Program-made: the position numbers and the translations under genes
Source of the DNA: Mucilaginibacter ginsenosidivorans
Lineage (GTDB): Bacteria > Bacteroidota > Bacteroidia > Sphingobacteriales > Sphingobacteriaceae
DNA: 64,000 nt
NCBI RefSeq assembly: GCF_007971025.1
Contig: NZ_CP042436.1
Coordinates: forward strand, 62,001-126,000
Direction of reading: 5' to 3'
In this document: positions 38,242-46,713 of the stretch, piece after piece
How the letters are laid out: every line of letters starts with the position of its first letter
Position numbering within the stretch: position 1 is the stretch's first letter
The notes under the pieces: generated by a model
Told to the model about the DNA's origin: nothing
What the model saw: the letters and a program-made list of their open reading frames with translations, nothing else
Databases searched by the model: none

Positions 38242-38276
38242 GCCGCCTTGTGTTAAATACATTATTGTGGCCTTTT
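38242..38276 (+). terminator. Terminator-like hairpin upstream of dxs
   Basis: GGCCGC (38242-38247) can pair with GTGGCC (38267-38272), with one G-U pair and a ~19-base loop, followed by TTTTTT on the plus strand. It sits between the divergent scpA and dxs genes, before the dxs -7 box, where no plus-strand gene ends. Possible end of a short RNA; weak evidence. Confidence 0.35.
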
Positions 38277-38303
38277 TTCGCAAATAATAACATTAAAATA
38301 GCT

Positions 38304-38311
38304 TACTTTTG
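38304..38311 (+). promoter_or_regulatory. -7 box for dxs
   Basis: TACTTTTG matches TAnnTTTG and lies 26 bases before the dxs ATG. A good -33 box was not seen in the right window. Confidence 0.5.
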
Positions 38312-38337
38312 TAAGTTGAATTTTTACAAGGATATCA

Positions 38338-40266
38338 ATGCAGGTAACAGCTGGAGATTTACTACAAAAAATAAACTACCCATCTGATTTAAAGCAACTT
38401 ACCGAAGAACAGCTCGAAAAGGTTTGCCAGGAATTACGGCAATATATCATTGACGTAGTATCGGTAAATGGCGGTCATTTCGGGGCAAGTTTGGGTACGG
38501 TTGAACTTTCCGTTGCGCTGCATTATATCCTTAATACGCCTTACGATCAGTTGGTTTGGGACGTTGGCCACCAGGCTTACGGGCACAAGATACTGACAGG
38601 CCGCCGCGATATTTTTCATACCAACCGCATGTATGGCGGTATAAGCGGGTTCCCAAAACGATCGGAAAGCGAATACGATACTTTCGGTGTGGGTCATTCT
38701 TCGACTTCTATTTCTGCCGCCCTTGGTATGGCTGTGGCTTCGCGTTATAAGGGGGAAACCGACCGTCAGCACGTAGCTGTAATAGGCGATGGCGCAATGA
38801 CAGGCGGTATGGCTTTTGAGGCGCTGAACCATGCCGGCATCGAAAATTCGAACCTGCTGGTTATATTGAACGACAATAATATGTCGATAGACCCAAACGT
38901 GGGTGCGTTAAAAGCATATCTTACTGATATTACTACCTCGAAACCTTACAACCGTTTCAGGGACGATATAGCGCACGTGCTTACCAAAATATCTTCTATC
39001 GGTCCCGATGCCTTTAAAATGGCCAAGAAGATCGAGAAAAGCATCAAGGGTACGCTGCTAAAAAAGAGTAACTTATTTGAATCGCTACAGTTCCGTTATT
39101 TTGGGCCTATCGATGGACATGATGTAAAACACCTTGTAAGAGTGTTGCGCGACTTGCGCGACATACCCGGACCAAAGCTGTTGCATTGCGTTACCGTTAA
39201 AGGTAAGGGCTATGCATTGGCCGAAAAGGACCAGACCAAATGGCACGCACCAGGTTTGTTCGATAAAATTACCGGCGAGATCAAAAAAGCCAAGGCCGAA
39301 AAGCCGCAGCCTCCAAAATACCAGGATGTGTTTGGCCATACCATTATCGAGCTGGCCGAACAAAACCCAAAGATCATGGGTATCACGCCGGCAATGCCGT
39401 CGGGCTGCTCACTCAATATGATGATGAAAGCCATGCCCGAGCGTGCGTTTGATGTGGGCATAGCCGAACAGCACGCCGTTACTTTCTCGGCAGGCCTGGC
39501 AACCCAGGGGCTTGTTCCGTTTTGTAATATCTACTCCAGCTTTATGCAACGGGCGTATGACCAGGTGATACATGATGTTGCTATACAAAAGCTGAACGTT
39601 ATTTTCTGCCTCGACAGGGCAGGTATCGCCGGCGCTGACGGGCCAACACACCATGGCGCTTACGACCTGGCATATATGCGTTGCATCCCTAATATGACGG
39701 TTTCAGCGCCGATGAACGAAGAAGAATTGCGCAACCTGATGTACACCGCACAACAGGAGAACATGGGTCCGTTTGTTATCCGTTATCCACGCGGCACGGG
39801 TGTTATGGTCGACTGGCAGCGCCCTATGAAGGCCATACAGGTTGGTAAGGGCCGTAAAATTTGCGACGGTGAAGAAGTGGCAATCCTTTCTATCGGCACA
39901 ATTGGCAACGAGGTTGTTAAAGCTACTGTCGAACTCAATAACGATGGCTTCTATCCAGCCCATTACGACCTTCGCTTTGTAAAACCCTTAGATGAGGTTT
40001 TGCTTCACGATATTTTTAAGAAATTCGGAAAGGTAATAACTGTCGAGGACGGCTGCATAGATGGCGGCATGGGAAGCGCCGTGCTGGAGTTTATGGCCGA
40101 CAATAACTACCAGGCCGAAGTGGTACGCTTAGGCATTCCTGATCATTTTGTTGAACACGGCGAACAACCAGAGCTTTGGGCCGAATGCGGTTACGATGCC
40201 GCCGCCATTATTAAGCAGGTAAAAAATATGGGCATCCGCAGGAACGCCCACACCATCGCTTCATAA
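38338..40266 (+). CDS. dxs: 1-deoxy-D-xylulose-5-phosphate synthase
   Basis: Dxs joins pyruvate and glyceraldehyde 3-phosphate, using thiamine diphosphate, in the first step of the non-mevalonate isoprenoid route. The 642-residue protein has the transketolase-type layout. The ThDP region VIGDGAMTGGMAFEALNHAG is intact, as are GHSSTSISAALGMAVA and the catalytic-base segment FDVGIAEQHAVTFSAGLA. LDRAGIAGADGPTHHGAYD follows in the Pyr domain, and the C-terminal domain ends near VKNMGI. Start ATG 38338. It is a single gene, flanked by repeats. Confidence 0.97.
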   Translation: MQVTAGDLLQKINYPSDLKQLTEEQLEKVCQELRQYIIDVVSVNGGHFGASLGTVELSVALHYILNTPYDQLVWDVGHQAYGHKILTGRRDIFHTNRMYGGISGFPKRSESEYDTFGVGHSSTSISAALGMAVASRYKGETDRQHVAVIGDGAMTGGMAFEALNHAGIENSNLLVILNDNNMSIDPNVGALKAYLTDITTSKPYNRFRDDIAHVLTKISSIGPDAFKMAKKIEKSIKGTLLKKSNLFESLQFRYFGPIDGHDVKHLVRVLRDLRDIPGPKLLHCVTVKGKGYALAEKDQTKWHAPGLFDKITGEIKKAKAEKPQPPKYQDVFGHTIIELAEQNPKIMGITPAMPSGCSLNMMMKAMPERAFDVGIAEQHAVTFSAGLATQGLVPFCNIYSSFMQRAYDQVIHDVAIQKLNVIFCLDRAGIAGADGPTHHGAYDLAYMRCIPNMTVSAPMNEEELRNLMYTAQQENMGPFVIRYPRGTGVMVDWQRPMKAIQVGKGRKICDGEEVAILSIGTIGNEVVKATVELNNDGFYPAHYDLRFVKPLDEVLLHDIFKKFGKVITVEDGCIDGGMGSAVLEFMADNNYQAEVVRLGIPDHFVEHGEQPELWAECGYDAAAIIKQVKNMGIRRNAHTIAS

Positions 40267-40366
40267 TGAATGTGCAAATATGCAGATGACCTGGTAATAA
40301 TCTGGGATATCCAATAATCTACAATTTGAATTGCATATCTGCACATCCACTCATTTGCACATCAGG
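40267..40366. repeat. Inverted word repeat between dxs and Wzi/RemB-like gene
   Basis: TGTGCAAAT and ATGCAGATG (40271-40288) are answered by GCATATCTGCACATCC and ATTTGCACAT (40333-40362) in the opposite sense. The arms flank an AT-rich centre. The gap separates two convergent genes, so it probably acts as a bidirectional terminator. The same words recur after uvrB (61611-61642). Confidence 0.65.
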
Positions 40367-40370
40367 TATA

Positions 40371-42002
40371 TCAATGTGTCTTATAACTTGCCAGATCGGT
40401 ATATAAATTCCTGAACGAACTTCTCAGTCCTATAGTAAACAAGGCAGTCTTGTCGTGAAATTGCGCATTCTTTTCATCGCGTATAATACCGCCAAGCTCA
40501 ATCCTAAGGTTGTATTTTGGATTGAGAAGATAAGCCACCTTACCTTCAAGATAGATCATATTGGTGGTTAAACCCTGCCCGGTGTAATTACCGAATTCCC
40601 GCGCCGGGTCGATATACACCTGGAAAATGTCCTTACCGTAATTGATTGTATTGCCGCTGCCGTCCGTTAGGTCAAGTCCGTAGTGTCCATAATCCACCTC
40701 GCCCGAAAAATCAAACCGCTTATAACTATAGTTCAACAGGCCCACAAATTCGCGAAAATTTGCACCCCAGGGGTGAGCAAGAGGCTCGCCCTGCTCCGAA
40801 TAATTGATAATCTCTGAACGTTCCGAATAAGTATACGGCTTGGTGTTGTTCGTCTCAAATAAATAGCTCAGCGATTTTATACCGAACATATCGCCACCCC
40901 TTACACCAAGCTGCCAGCTATACTTATTGCGCGAGCTGCCATCGCTCGAAAAGAACTCTTTTGAAATAAACTCATCCAGTAAAAATTGACCATACACTGT
41001 AATACCATTACTGATCTTATACTTGCTTGTCATCGCTATAAGGGCATTATCGCCCGAGCCGCTTTGCGCTTCAACGGGTCTCAGGAATATGATCGGGTTG
41101 ACATACTGAAAATCGAAACCCCGCGAATGTCCCTGGTCGTCGGCAGCGGCCCATATCACCGCATCAAAGAAACCTACCGAAAAGCGGTTGCTTACATTCC
41201 AGTCTAAATAATGAAACACGCCCCATTTCCTGCGGTCATCGCCAAACGAGTTGAATTTGGGTGCCAGCGGATCGTCCATATACGCCCACATGGCCATATA
41301 TTGCACGTTGCCAAGTTTCCCAGTCAGTTTGAAGAACGGATAAGGCGCCGCTACATCTGACAACAACATGGAACGATAGCCGTCGCCAATAAAGGTCTTA
41401 TCCTGTCCGAGCGTAATATTCAGGTATTTTACCGGCGTATAGGAGATCAGGGCCGTTACATACGACCAGTCTTTCGTATTTTTCCCCGAGCTGCGGTCAT
41501 AGCCCTGGCCCGGAACCTGCCCCACCTGGTTTATATACGTGTTAAGATATTCGGGGTAAACAGCCTGGTTCTCAAAACCACTGGTATAGAAGTAAAATTT
41601 GCCGCCTATGGTACCGCCTGCCTGGTAACCGCGTGTGTTGAGCCAGGTGTTTTTGCTTCCCGAAAAATCTTTACCGATCATAAGGTCGGGCAGGTAGTCT
41701 GCAAAAAAGGTATAATCCTTTTCGCGTACATCAAAAAGGTGCTCATTAAATAACTTGCGGTGTGCCCAGCTATGTTTACCGCTATCAACCCCCAAACCCA
41801 TCAACGCATCATAATGCTGTTTGACCAGGCTGTCATCTATAAAAAATGGCTTCAGCGATGTATGCGCACGCGATTGCGTGTTATAAATATCCGGATTGAG
41901 CTTTTGATAGAACTGGTATGAGTAAGGCTGATATTCAGACTGCGCACTGGCCACTGTCGAAAACAGCACCAGCAACAAAATAGGGGTAAATAATTTTTTC
42001 AT
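40371..42002 (-). CDS. Outer-membrane Wzi/RemB-like beta-barrel protein
   Basis: The 543-residue protein has a signal peptide (FSTVASAQ) and a long barrel-type pattern. It resembles the capsule-assembly Wzi family and the gliding motility protein RemB described from Flavobacterium; the opening YQPYSYQFYQKLNPDIYNTQSRAHTSLKPF and later HYLDWNVSNRFSVGFFDAVIW support this. Presence beside gmd (GDP-sugar supply) is compatible with a surface-polysaccharide role, and SprA in the window makes gliding possible. Which role applies cannot be decided from sequence. Confidence 0.78.
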   Translation of the reverse strand: MKKLFTPILLLVLFSTVASAQSEYQPYSYQFYQKLNPDIYNTQSRAHTSLKPFFIDDSLVKQHYDALMGLGVDSGKHSWAHRKLFNEHLFDVREKDYTFFADYLPDLMIGKDFSGSKNTWLNTRGYQAGGTIGGKFYFYTSGFENQAVYPEYLNTYINQVGQVPGQGYDRSSGKNTKDWSYVTALISYTPVKYLNITLGQDKTFIGDGYRSMLLSDVAAPYPFFKLTGKLGNVQYMAMWAYMDDPLAPKFNSFGDDRRKWGVFHYLDWNVSNRFSVGFFDAVIWAAADDQGHSRGFDFQYVNPIIFLRPVEAQSGSGDNALIAMTSKYKISNGITVYGQFLLDEFISKEFFSSDGSSRNKYSWQLGVRGGDMFGIKSLSYLFETNNTKPYTYSERSEIINYSEQGEPLAHPWGANFREFVGLLNYSYKRFDFSGEVDYGHYGLDLTDGSGNTINYGKDIFQVYIDPAREFGNYTGQGLTTNMIYLEGKVAYLLNPKYNLRIELGGIIRDEKNAQFHDKTALFTIGLRSSFRNLYTDLASYKTH

Positions 42003-42034
42003 ATAGGTATCTCTTAGTTTTATTAAAACCTTAC

Positions 42035-43171
42035 TTATTCAAAATAGTTTAGGGTCTTAAAACCCCCTCTTCTTAAATAATCATCTTTTTTGACCTCCTG
42101 AAGATCAGCACAGATCATATCCTTTACAAGCGCCTCCAGGTCATATTTTGGCACCCATCCCAGTTTTTCGCGGGCTTTTGTCGCATCGCCTATCAACAGT
42201 TCAACTTCCGTGGGCCTGAAATATTTCGGATCTACTTTTACTACCGTCTGGCCAAATCTTAATGCGTCGGCATTTAAGCCCAGTTCGGTTACTTTATCCT
42301 GGTCTATATCGATGATAACGCCCTTTTCGCGCTCATCTTTACCGCTAAACTCTATTTCTATCCCTAATTCGGCAAATGACAATCTTATGAAATCGCGCAC
42401 GGTTGTTGTTATGCCGGTAGCTATCACAAAATCCTCGGCTTTATCCTGTTGCAGCATCAGCCACATGGCTTCAATGTAATCCTTGGCGTGGCCCCAATCG
42501 CGTTTGGCTAATAAGTTACCCACGTACAGGCAGTTTTGCAGCCCGAGGGCGATCTTCGATGCCGCCCGCGTTATCTTACGGGTTACGAACGTTTCTCCCC
42601 GTATCGGGCTTTCATGGTTGAACAGGATACCATTGCAGGCGTACATGTTATAAGCTTCGCGGTAATTCACAATTATCCAATAGCCATACAGTTTTGCTAC
42701 CGCGTAAGGCGATCGCGGGTAAAACGGCGTGGTTTCGTTTTGCGGAACGGCCTGCACCAACCCATAAAGTTCGGACGTTGAAGCCTGGTAGATGCGGGTC
42801 TTTTCTGTCATCCCAAGCAAGCGGACTGCTTCGAGCAGGCGCAATACGCCCACGCCATCAGCATTTGCGGTATATTCAGGAGTTTCGAAACTCACTTTAA
42901 CATGGCTCTGCGCTGCAAGATTGTATATCTCATCGGGCTGCACCTCCTGCACCAGCCTGATCAGGTTGGTAGAGTCGGTCATATCCCCATAATAAAGCTT
43001 AAATTTTACGCCTGTTTCGTGCGGGTCGCGGTATAAGTGGTCGATGCGATCGGTGTTGAATAGCGATGAGCGCCTTTTGACACCGTGCACTTCGTACCCT
43101 TTTTTAAGCAGAAACTCAGCCAAATATGCCCCGTCCTGCCCGGTAATTCCGGTGATCAACGCCTTTTTCAT
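42035..43171 (-). CDS. gmd: GDP-mannose 4,6-dehydratase
   Basis: Gmd converts GDP-mannose to GDP-4-keto-6-deoxymannose, the first step toward GDP-fucose, GDP-rhamnose and related sugars. The 378-residue protein has the NADP loop [15 protein letters not shown], the catalytic Tyr-Lys of [11 protein letters not shown] and the family segment [19 protein letters not shown]. Length is typical of Gmd. The following enzyme (fcl or rmd) is not in the window. An inverted repeat lies just upstream. Confidence 0.97.
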   Translation of the reverse strand: MKKALITGITGQDGAYLAEFLLKKGYEVHGVKRRSSLFNTDRIDHLYRDPHETGVKFKLYYGDMTDSTNLIRLVQEVQPDEIYNLAAQSHVKVSFETPEYTANADGVGVLRLLEAVRLLGMTEKTRIYQASTSELYGLVQAVPQNETTPFYPRSPYAVAKLYGYWIIVNYREAYNMYACNGILFNHESPIRGETFVTRKITRAASKIALGLQNCLYVGNLLAKRDWGHAKDYIEAMWLMLQQDKAEDFVIATGITTTVRDFIRLSFAELGIEIEFSGKDEREKGVIIDIDQDKVTELGLNADALRFGQTVVKVDPKYFRPTEVELLIGDATKAREKLGWVPKYDLEALVKDMICADLQEVKKDDYLRRGGFKTLNYFE

Positions 43172-43185
43172 GGGATAAGTAAACG

Positions 43186-43223
43186 CATTTACAATACAAT
43201 ATTATCCAATTTAATTGTAAATG
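43186..43223. promoter_or_regulatory. Inverted repeat upstream of gmd
   Basis: CATTTACAAT (43186-43195) and ATTGTAAATG (43214-43223) form a perfect 10-bp inverted pair with an 18-base spacer, starting 15 bases before the gmd ATG. No T-run follows, so it may be an operator or a 5' leader hairpin. Confidence 0.45.
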
Positions 43224-43336
43224 TTGCTATGTAATCAATCGCGACATATTTATAACCTCAAAGTAAAACTCTCTGCAGGCCGGCGGATTTATGCCAATTG
43301 AACAGTAGTTTCGGGTTATAATCAGGCAACGCTATC

Positions 43337-43843
43337 ATGAAACACACCAAATGGTTTGACAGGAAGTTCGATTTCAGTACTGAACAAAACATTTTCCCTT
43401 CAATTATCGAACGTCTTAAAGGAACCCCTGCGCGGCTCGAAGAGAAGATGAGGACAGTTCCGGTTGCAATTTTAAACCTTAAGCCCGAAGGTGCCTGGTC
43501 CATAAAAGAAAATATCGGTCACCTGACCGACCTCGAGCCGCTTTGGCAGGGACGGCTGGAAGACATTATAAATGGCGAAGAAGAATTGCGCCCCACCGAC
43601 CTGGCAAACCGGAAGACGGATGAGGCTAATCACAACGCGAAATCTCTGGATGAGCTATTGAACGATTTCAGGCAAATTAGAGCACAAACGGTATCGATGC
43701 TTGAAAATCTGGATGAACAAACCATCTTCAAATCAGCGTTGCATCCCCGGTTAAAAACGCCTATGCGTACGATGGATCTTTTCTTGTTTGTCGCCGACCA
43801 TGACGATCATCATATGGCGGGGATAACAGAGTTGACGAGGTAA
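43337..43843 (+). CDS. DinB-family metal-binding protein
   Basis: This 168-residue four-helix protein fits the DinB/YfiT-like family. The three metal-binding histidines are placed as expected: one in ENIGHLTDLEPLW and two in DHDDHHMAGI near the end. Such proteins often catalyse thiol-transfer reactions, but the substrate is unknown here. Start ATG 43337 (MKHTKWFDRKFDF). It is divergent from gmd and convergent with the PIN toxin. Confidence 0.88.
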   Translation: MKHTKWFDRKFDFSTEQNIFPSIIERLKGTPARLEEKMRTVPVAILNLKPEGAWSIKENIGHLTDLEPLWQGRLEDIINGEEELRPTDLANRKTDEANHNAKSLDELLNDFRQIRAQTVSMLENLDEQTIFKSALHPRLKTPMRTMDLFLFVADHDDHHMAGITELTR

Positions 43844-43874
43844 ATCGGGGAGGTCAGCTATCAGGACGCAAGGA

Positions 43875-44297
43875 TCAAAAGTTATTCAACGAAGCTATTG
43901 CCTCAGCAGGTGTAAGTACAGAAATAATACTTTTCTTAAAGTCTCGTGAGTTGCGGGTAACGATAAAATCAATTTCAGGCAGGCTTAATGCACTGTAATA
44001 TTGAATAGCGTCCTCGTAATCTTTAAAGTCGGTCTTTAAGGATTTCCTGATAATATCATTGGTTACATCGACTATTTCGGTCATCCCTGATAGTTCCTCT
44101 AACAACTTTATCGTTACATCACGGGTCAAAGATTGCCGAAGGATATAGTAAATATTGTTGTAGGAAACAGCAGAAATGTGAACTTTAACCTTTTGGTTGA
44201 TAGCCAGGTCAAACAATCTCGCGGCATCAATTGAGAACGGGCGCCGGTCCGCCAAAAAATCGATTACGACATTTGTGTCAATAAATATGTTCTTCAT
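43875..44297 (-). CDS. PIN-domain toxin (VapC-type)
   Basis: This is a 140-residue PIN-domain ribonuclease. Acidic catalytic residues are visible: Asp7 in FIDTNVVIDFL, the Asp/Glu in DFKDYEDAIQYYSA and Asp in FIVTRNSRDF. VapC-type toxins cleave tRNA or rRNA when their antitoxin is lost. The partner gene 44304-44549 ends 6 bases upstream of this start. Together they look like a type II toxin-antitoxin pair; the bases are AT-rich compared with gmd. Confidence 0.9.
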   Translation of the reverse strand: MKNIFIDTNVVIDFLADRRPFSIDAARLFDLAINQKVKVHISAVSYNNIYYILRQSLTRDVTIKLLEELSGMTEIVDVTNDIIRKSLKTDFKDYEDAIQYYSALSLPEIDFIVTRNSRDFKKSIISVLTPAEAIASLNNF

Positions 44298-44303
44298 ATT
44301 TAT

Positions 44304-44549
44304 TTATTGGTGCTCTTTAGTTATAGCTTTTCCAAGTTCTGTTTTATAGTCGTAGTCCCCGGGCAATTTGATCACACCCATCATCCTGCTCACCTTCTCG
44401 GATATAATAATTTCCTTGTCTGCTTGTGCAGTTATCGATTTCAAATAATTTTCTACTATATTGGATAAACTCTCTCCCTTTTTCCGCGCGTAAGCTTTTG
44501 CCGAATCAATTACGTGGTCCTCTATAGTCAATGTTAATTTAGTCGTCAT
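44304..44549 (-). CDS. DUF6364-type antitoxin
   Basis: The 81-residue protein has a ribbon-helix-helix-like start (MTTKLTLTIEDHVIDSAKAY), followed by ARKKGESLSNIVENYLKSI, a DUF6364 pattern. The C-terminal half should bind the toxin. It is the first gene of the pair, and two operator-like palindromes lie directly before it, so it probably represses its own promoter. Confidence 0.85.
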   Translation of the reverse strand: MTTKLTLTIEDHVIDSAKAYARKKGESLSNIVENYLKSITAQADKEIIISEKVSRMMGVIKLPGDYDYKTELGKAITKEHQ

Positions 44550-44550
44550 A

Positions 44551-44584
44551 ACACGTGTAAATTGAATTATAAAGATACGTGTAT
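44551..44584 (-). promoter_or_regulatory. Toxin-antitoxin promoter with two operator palindromes
   Basis: ACACGTGT (44551-44558) is a perfect palindrome, and ATACGTGTAT (44575-44584) is a near-copy, centred 24 bases apart. Between them, the minus strand reads TATCTTTA (7 of 8 to TAnnTTTG), so antitoxin binding would cover the -7 box. Typical layout for autoregulation. Confidence 0.6.
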
Positions 44585-44673
44585 TTTACTTGTTATTAAA
44601 ATTTTGGTTAGAAAGAGCTTCTCCTGACTCCTGAGAAGACTTCGTGAACGGTCCAGCAAATGGAAACCATAGG

Positions 44674-45243
44674 CTAAGGTTTTATATCATTCACCGCCTC
44701 TTCCAATTCCCGGTACCAGTCCGGACCGTATTTGCGTATCAACGGCTCTTTCAGGAATTCGTGCACATGAACTTTTAATTCATTGCCAAATGCGCAGGCC
44801 GGGCTGCAAATGTTCCAGCGGTCGTAGTTCAATACATCAAACTCGGGGTATTTCGTAATGCGGATGGGGTAAAGGTGACACGAGATCGGCTTTTTCCAGT
44901 TGATAACACCATATTCATAAGCTTTCTCGATAGCGCACTTGGTTATCCCGTTTTCCCAGGTCACATAGGCGCACTCCTTATTAGTATCCACGCAGGGGGT
45001 AGTATAGTCTCCTTCAAAATCGGTAACATAAGTGCCGTTTTCCTCTATCGTGCGGATACCCTTAGCAGTCATAAAAGGCTTTACTTTTGGGTATATTTCA
45101 TCAAGTATGGCCAGTTCATCATGATTGAGGGGTGCACCCGAATCGCCCTCAAGGCAGCAGGCGCCCTTGCATTTCTTCAGGTTGCACACAAAATTTTCTT
45201 TCACCACATCTTCATGCACCAATACACTGCCTATTTCTATCAT
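44674..45243 (-). CDS. DUF3109 cysteine-rich protein
   Basis: From the ATG at 45241-45243 this is a 189-residue protein of the DUF3109 family; the longer TTG frame would add 14 residues of unlikely sequence. It has many conserved cysteines: FVCNLKKCKGACCLEGDSG, TPCVDTNKECAYV, KCAIEKAY, SCHLYPIRI and NICSPAC. This pattern suggests a metal or cluster site as in related zinc/iron-sulfur proteins. Function unknown. It starts 75 bases beyond the DUF3108 gene. Confidence 0.88.
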   Translation of the reverse strand: MIEIGSVLVHEDVVKENFVCNLKKCKGACCLEGDSGAPLNHDELAILDEIYPKVKPFMTAKGIRTIEENGTYVTDFEGDYTTPCVDTNKECAYVTWENGITKCAIEKAYEYGVINWKKPISCHLYPIRITKYPEFDVLNYDRWNICSPACAFGNELKVHVHEFLKEPLIRKYGPDWYRELEEAVNDIKP

Positions 45244-45317
45244 ATTAGTCTGAACTATAAAATTAAAGGTCCGTCCTGAACTCAATCAACCCAATCCAAC
45301 TCATTCAACCGGATCAA
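45244..45317. repeat. Word-repeat spacer
   Basis: Tandem words of the type AACTCAATCAACCCAATCC and CAACTCATTCAACC fill 45278-45317 between the DUF3108 stop and the DUF3109 start. They resemble the other low-complexity intergenic repeats in the window; no inverted partner is visible here. Confidence 0.4.
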
Positions 45318-46106
45318 CTAATCGGCATCTTTACTCACCGGATTCAACGGGTACTTCAAACCGGTTGCCGATGTCAGGTCCATCGTCAGGCTGCCCACTA
45401 TGAGTTCAACATGTGCTTTTACCGGTATCCGGTTACCGTCGTCCGTTATCCAAAGATACAGTTTGCTGTCTTTCCTGAAAATACGCCCGGGTATAATGGT
45501 GGGGTTAAACTTAAGGCAATTGAACGTACCCATGCTGCATTTTACTTTTTCCTTACCCATATAGGTGATGGTTAGGGTATGCACGCCATCTTCCAAAAAA
45601 TACTGTATATCCATCTTTTCGCCTATCTGCAGCTTAGTTACATCGATACAGCGGGCATAGTAATAGGACGACAAAAAATCGAACACCTTACCCTCAAGCG
45701 GGAAGACGCCCTTTTTAGCCTTTATGGTATGGTTACGATGATTGAATACGACAATATCTGTGTGCTTATAGCTCGCCTCGTGCCTGTTCTCGGCATAAAA
45801 ATAGGGCACAATTGTCTGCTCGTCTATATAAGTCTCGTACCGGTTGCGTACTTTATAAAAAACATCAAAGGTGCCTGCGGTCTTTCCTTCAGCTATGATA
45901 TGATAGGACGGCTTATCTTCAAATTTGAGCGGGGTTTCCTCTACGCGGATATTGGCCTCCGCTGCAGTGAAAATACCATACTTCATCTTATAGCTCAGCT
46001 TCTCGCCGGGCTTAAAAGCAGGTTCATCTATTTTATTAAGTTCCTGGGCCTGGGTTTTATTAAGGCTGGTAGCAACCAGAAGAAATGCGATCAGGTATAT
46101 CTTCAT
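45318..46106 (-). CDS. DUF3108 exported protein
   Basis: The 262-residue protein has a signal peptide (LVATSLNKTQAQ) and matches DUF3108, a beta-rich family of unknown role: FKPGEKLSYKMKYGIFTAAEA, then YHIIAEGKTAGTFDVFYKV, YETYID, and a C-terminal DSKLYLWITDDGNRIPVKAHV. The fold is likely a periplasmic beta-sandwich. It follows the DUF2480 gene by 25 bases, so they may be co-expressed. Confidence 0.88.
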   Translation of the reverse strand: MKIYLIAFLLVATSLNKTQAQELNKIDEPAFKPGEKLSYKMKYGIFTAAEANIRVEETPLKFEDKPSYHIIAEGKTAGTFDVFYKVRNRYETYIDEQTIVPYFYAENRHEASYKHTDIVVFNHRNHTIKAKKGVFPLEGKVFDFLSSYYYARCIDVTKLQIGEKMDIQYFLEDGVHTLTITYMGKEKVKCSMGTFNCLKFNPTIIPGRIFRKDSKLYLWITDDGNRIPVKAHVELIVGSLTMDLTSATGLKYPLNPVSKDAD

Positions 46107-46131
46107 CGGCTACCGGGATTAAAGGCTATCA

Positions 46132-46647
46132 TTAGTCTTTTCGTTTATATATAGGGACTGTCGAGCAGGGCTCACCGAACATGATACTTTTGGCTACCGG
46201 CGTCAGTTTTTTTGTTAATTCAACATAAGCCGATACGGGTACCTCGGTGTCGCCGCACCCCTTAATAACGATGCGCTGGTCGCGATATTGCTCCACATCC
46301 ATAGCGGCCATGGCTTTTTCAAACAACACAGTTTCAAGTACCGAAACGTCGCCAAACACTACATCTTTGGCATAAGGAGCCAGTTTGTTGGCAATAAGCA
46401 TGTAGGCCCAGGCGGGTACTATAGCATCTGCAGTGCAGGTTATAGCAACGTTTTTACCGGCATATTGAGCCCAGTCGTGTCCTTTAACAAACTCCCTGAA
46501 ATCCTTCTCGCGCAATATCAGCTCCATATAAAGGTTATCCTTAATATCATACACCACACGTTCGCCCTGCGGATAAAAAGCGGCGGGGTCAAGCGTAACC
46601 AAGCCACTCTGAGCCACCTTGTTCACGAAATTTTCCTGGATATCCAT
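46132..46647 (-). CDS. DUF2480 protein
   Basis: This 171-residue cytoplasmic-looking protein matches DUF2480, a Bacteroidetes family. Recognisable are NKVAQSGLVTLDPAAFYPQG, the KDFREFVKGHDWAQYAGKNV segment and IVIKGCGDTEVPVSAYVEL. No enzymatic motif is seen. Upstream the terminator of the PpiD gene (46659-46691) isolates it from that gene. Confidence 0.88.
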   Translation of the reverse strand: MDIQENFVNKVAQSGLVTLDPAAFYPQGERVVYDIKDNLYMELILREKDFREFVKGHDWAQYAGKNVAITCTADAIVPAWAYMLIANKLAPYAKDVVFGDVSVLETVLFEKAMAAMDVEQYRDQRIVIKGCGDTEVPVSAYVELTKKLTPVAKSIMFGEPCSTVPIYKRKD

Positions 46648-46658
46648 TTTCTTAAAAT

Positions 46659-46691
46659 CAAAAAACCGGGAATGGCAATACCATTCCCGGT
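46659..46691 (-). terminator. Intrinsic terminator after PpiD-like gene
   Basis: ACCGGGAATGG (46665-46675) pairs perfectly with CCATTCCCGGT (46681-46691) around a 5-base loop. The minus strand then runs into TTTTTT. The strongest terminator in the window; it ends the coaX-to-PpiD run. Confidence 0.9.
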
Positions 46692-46713
46692 CACAAAATT
46701 AAGTTAAATATTC

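Noticed and set aside
38108..38337. TPP riboswitch before dxs
   Set aside because: No THI-box-like conserved core recognised; only a weak terminator-like hairpin.
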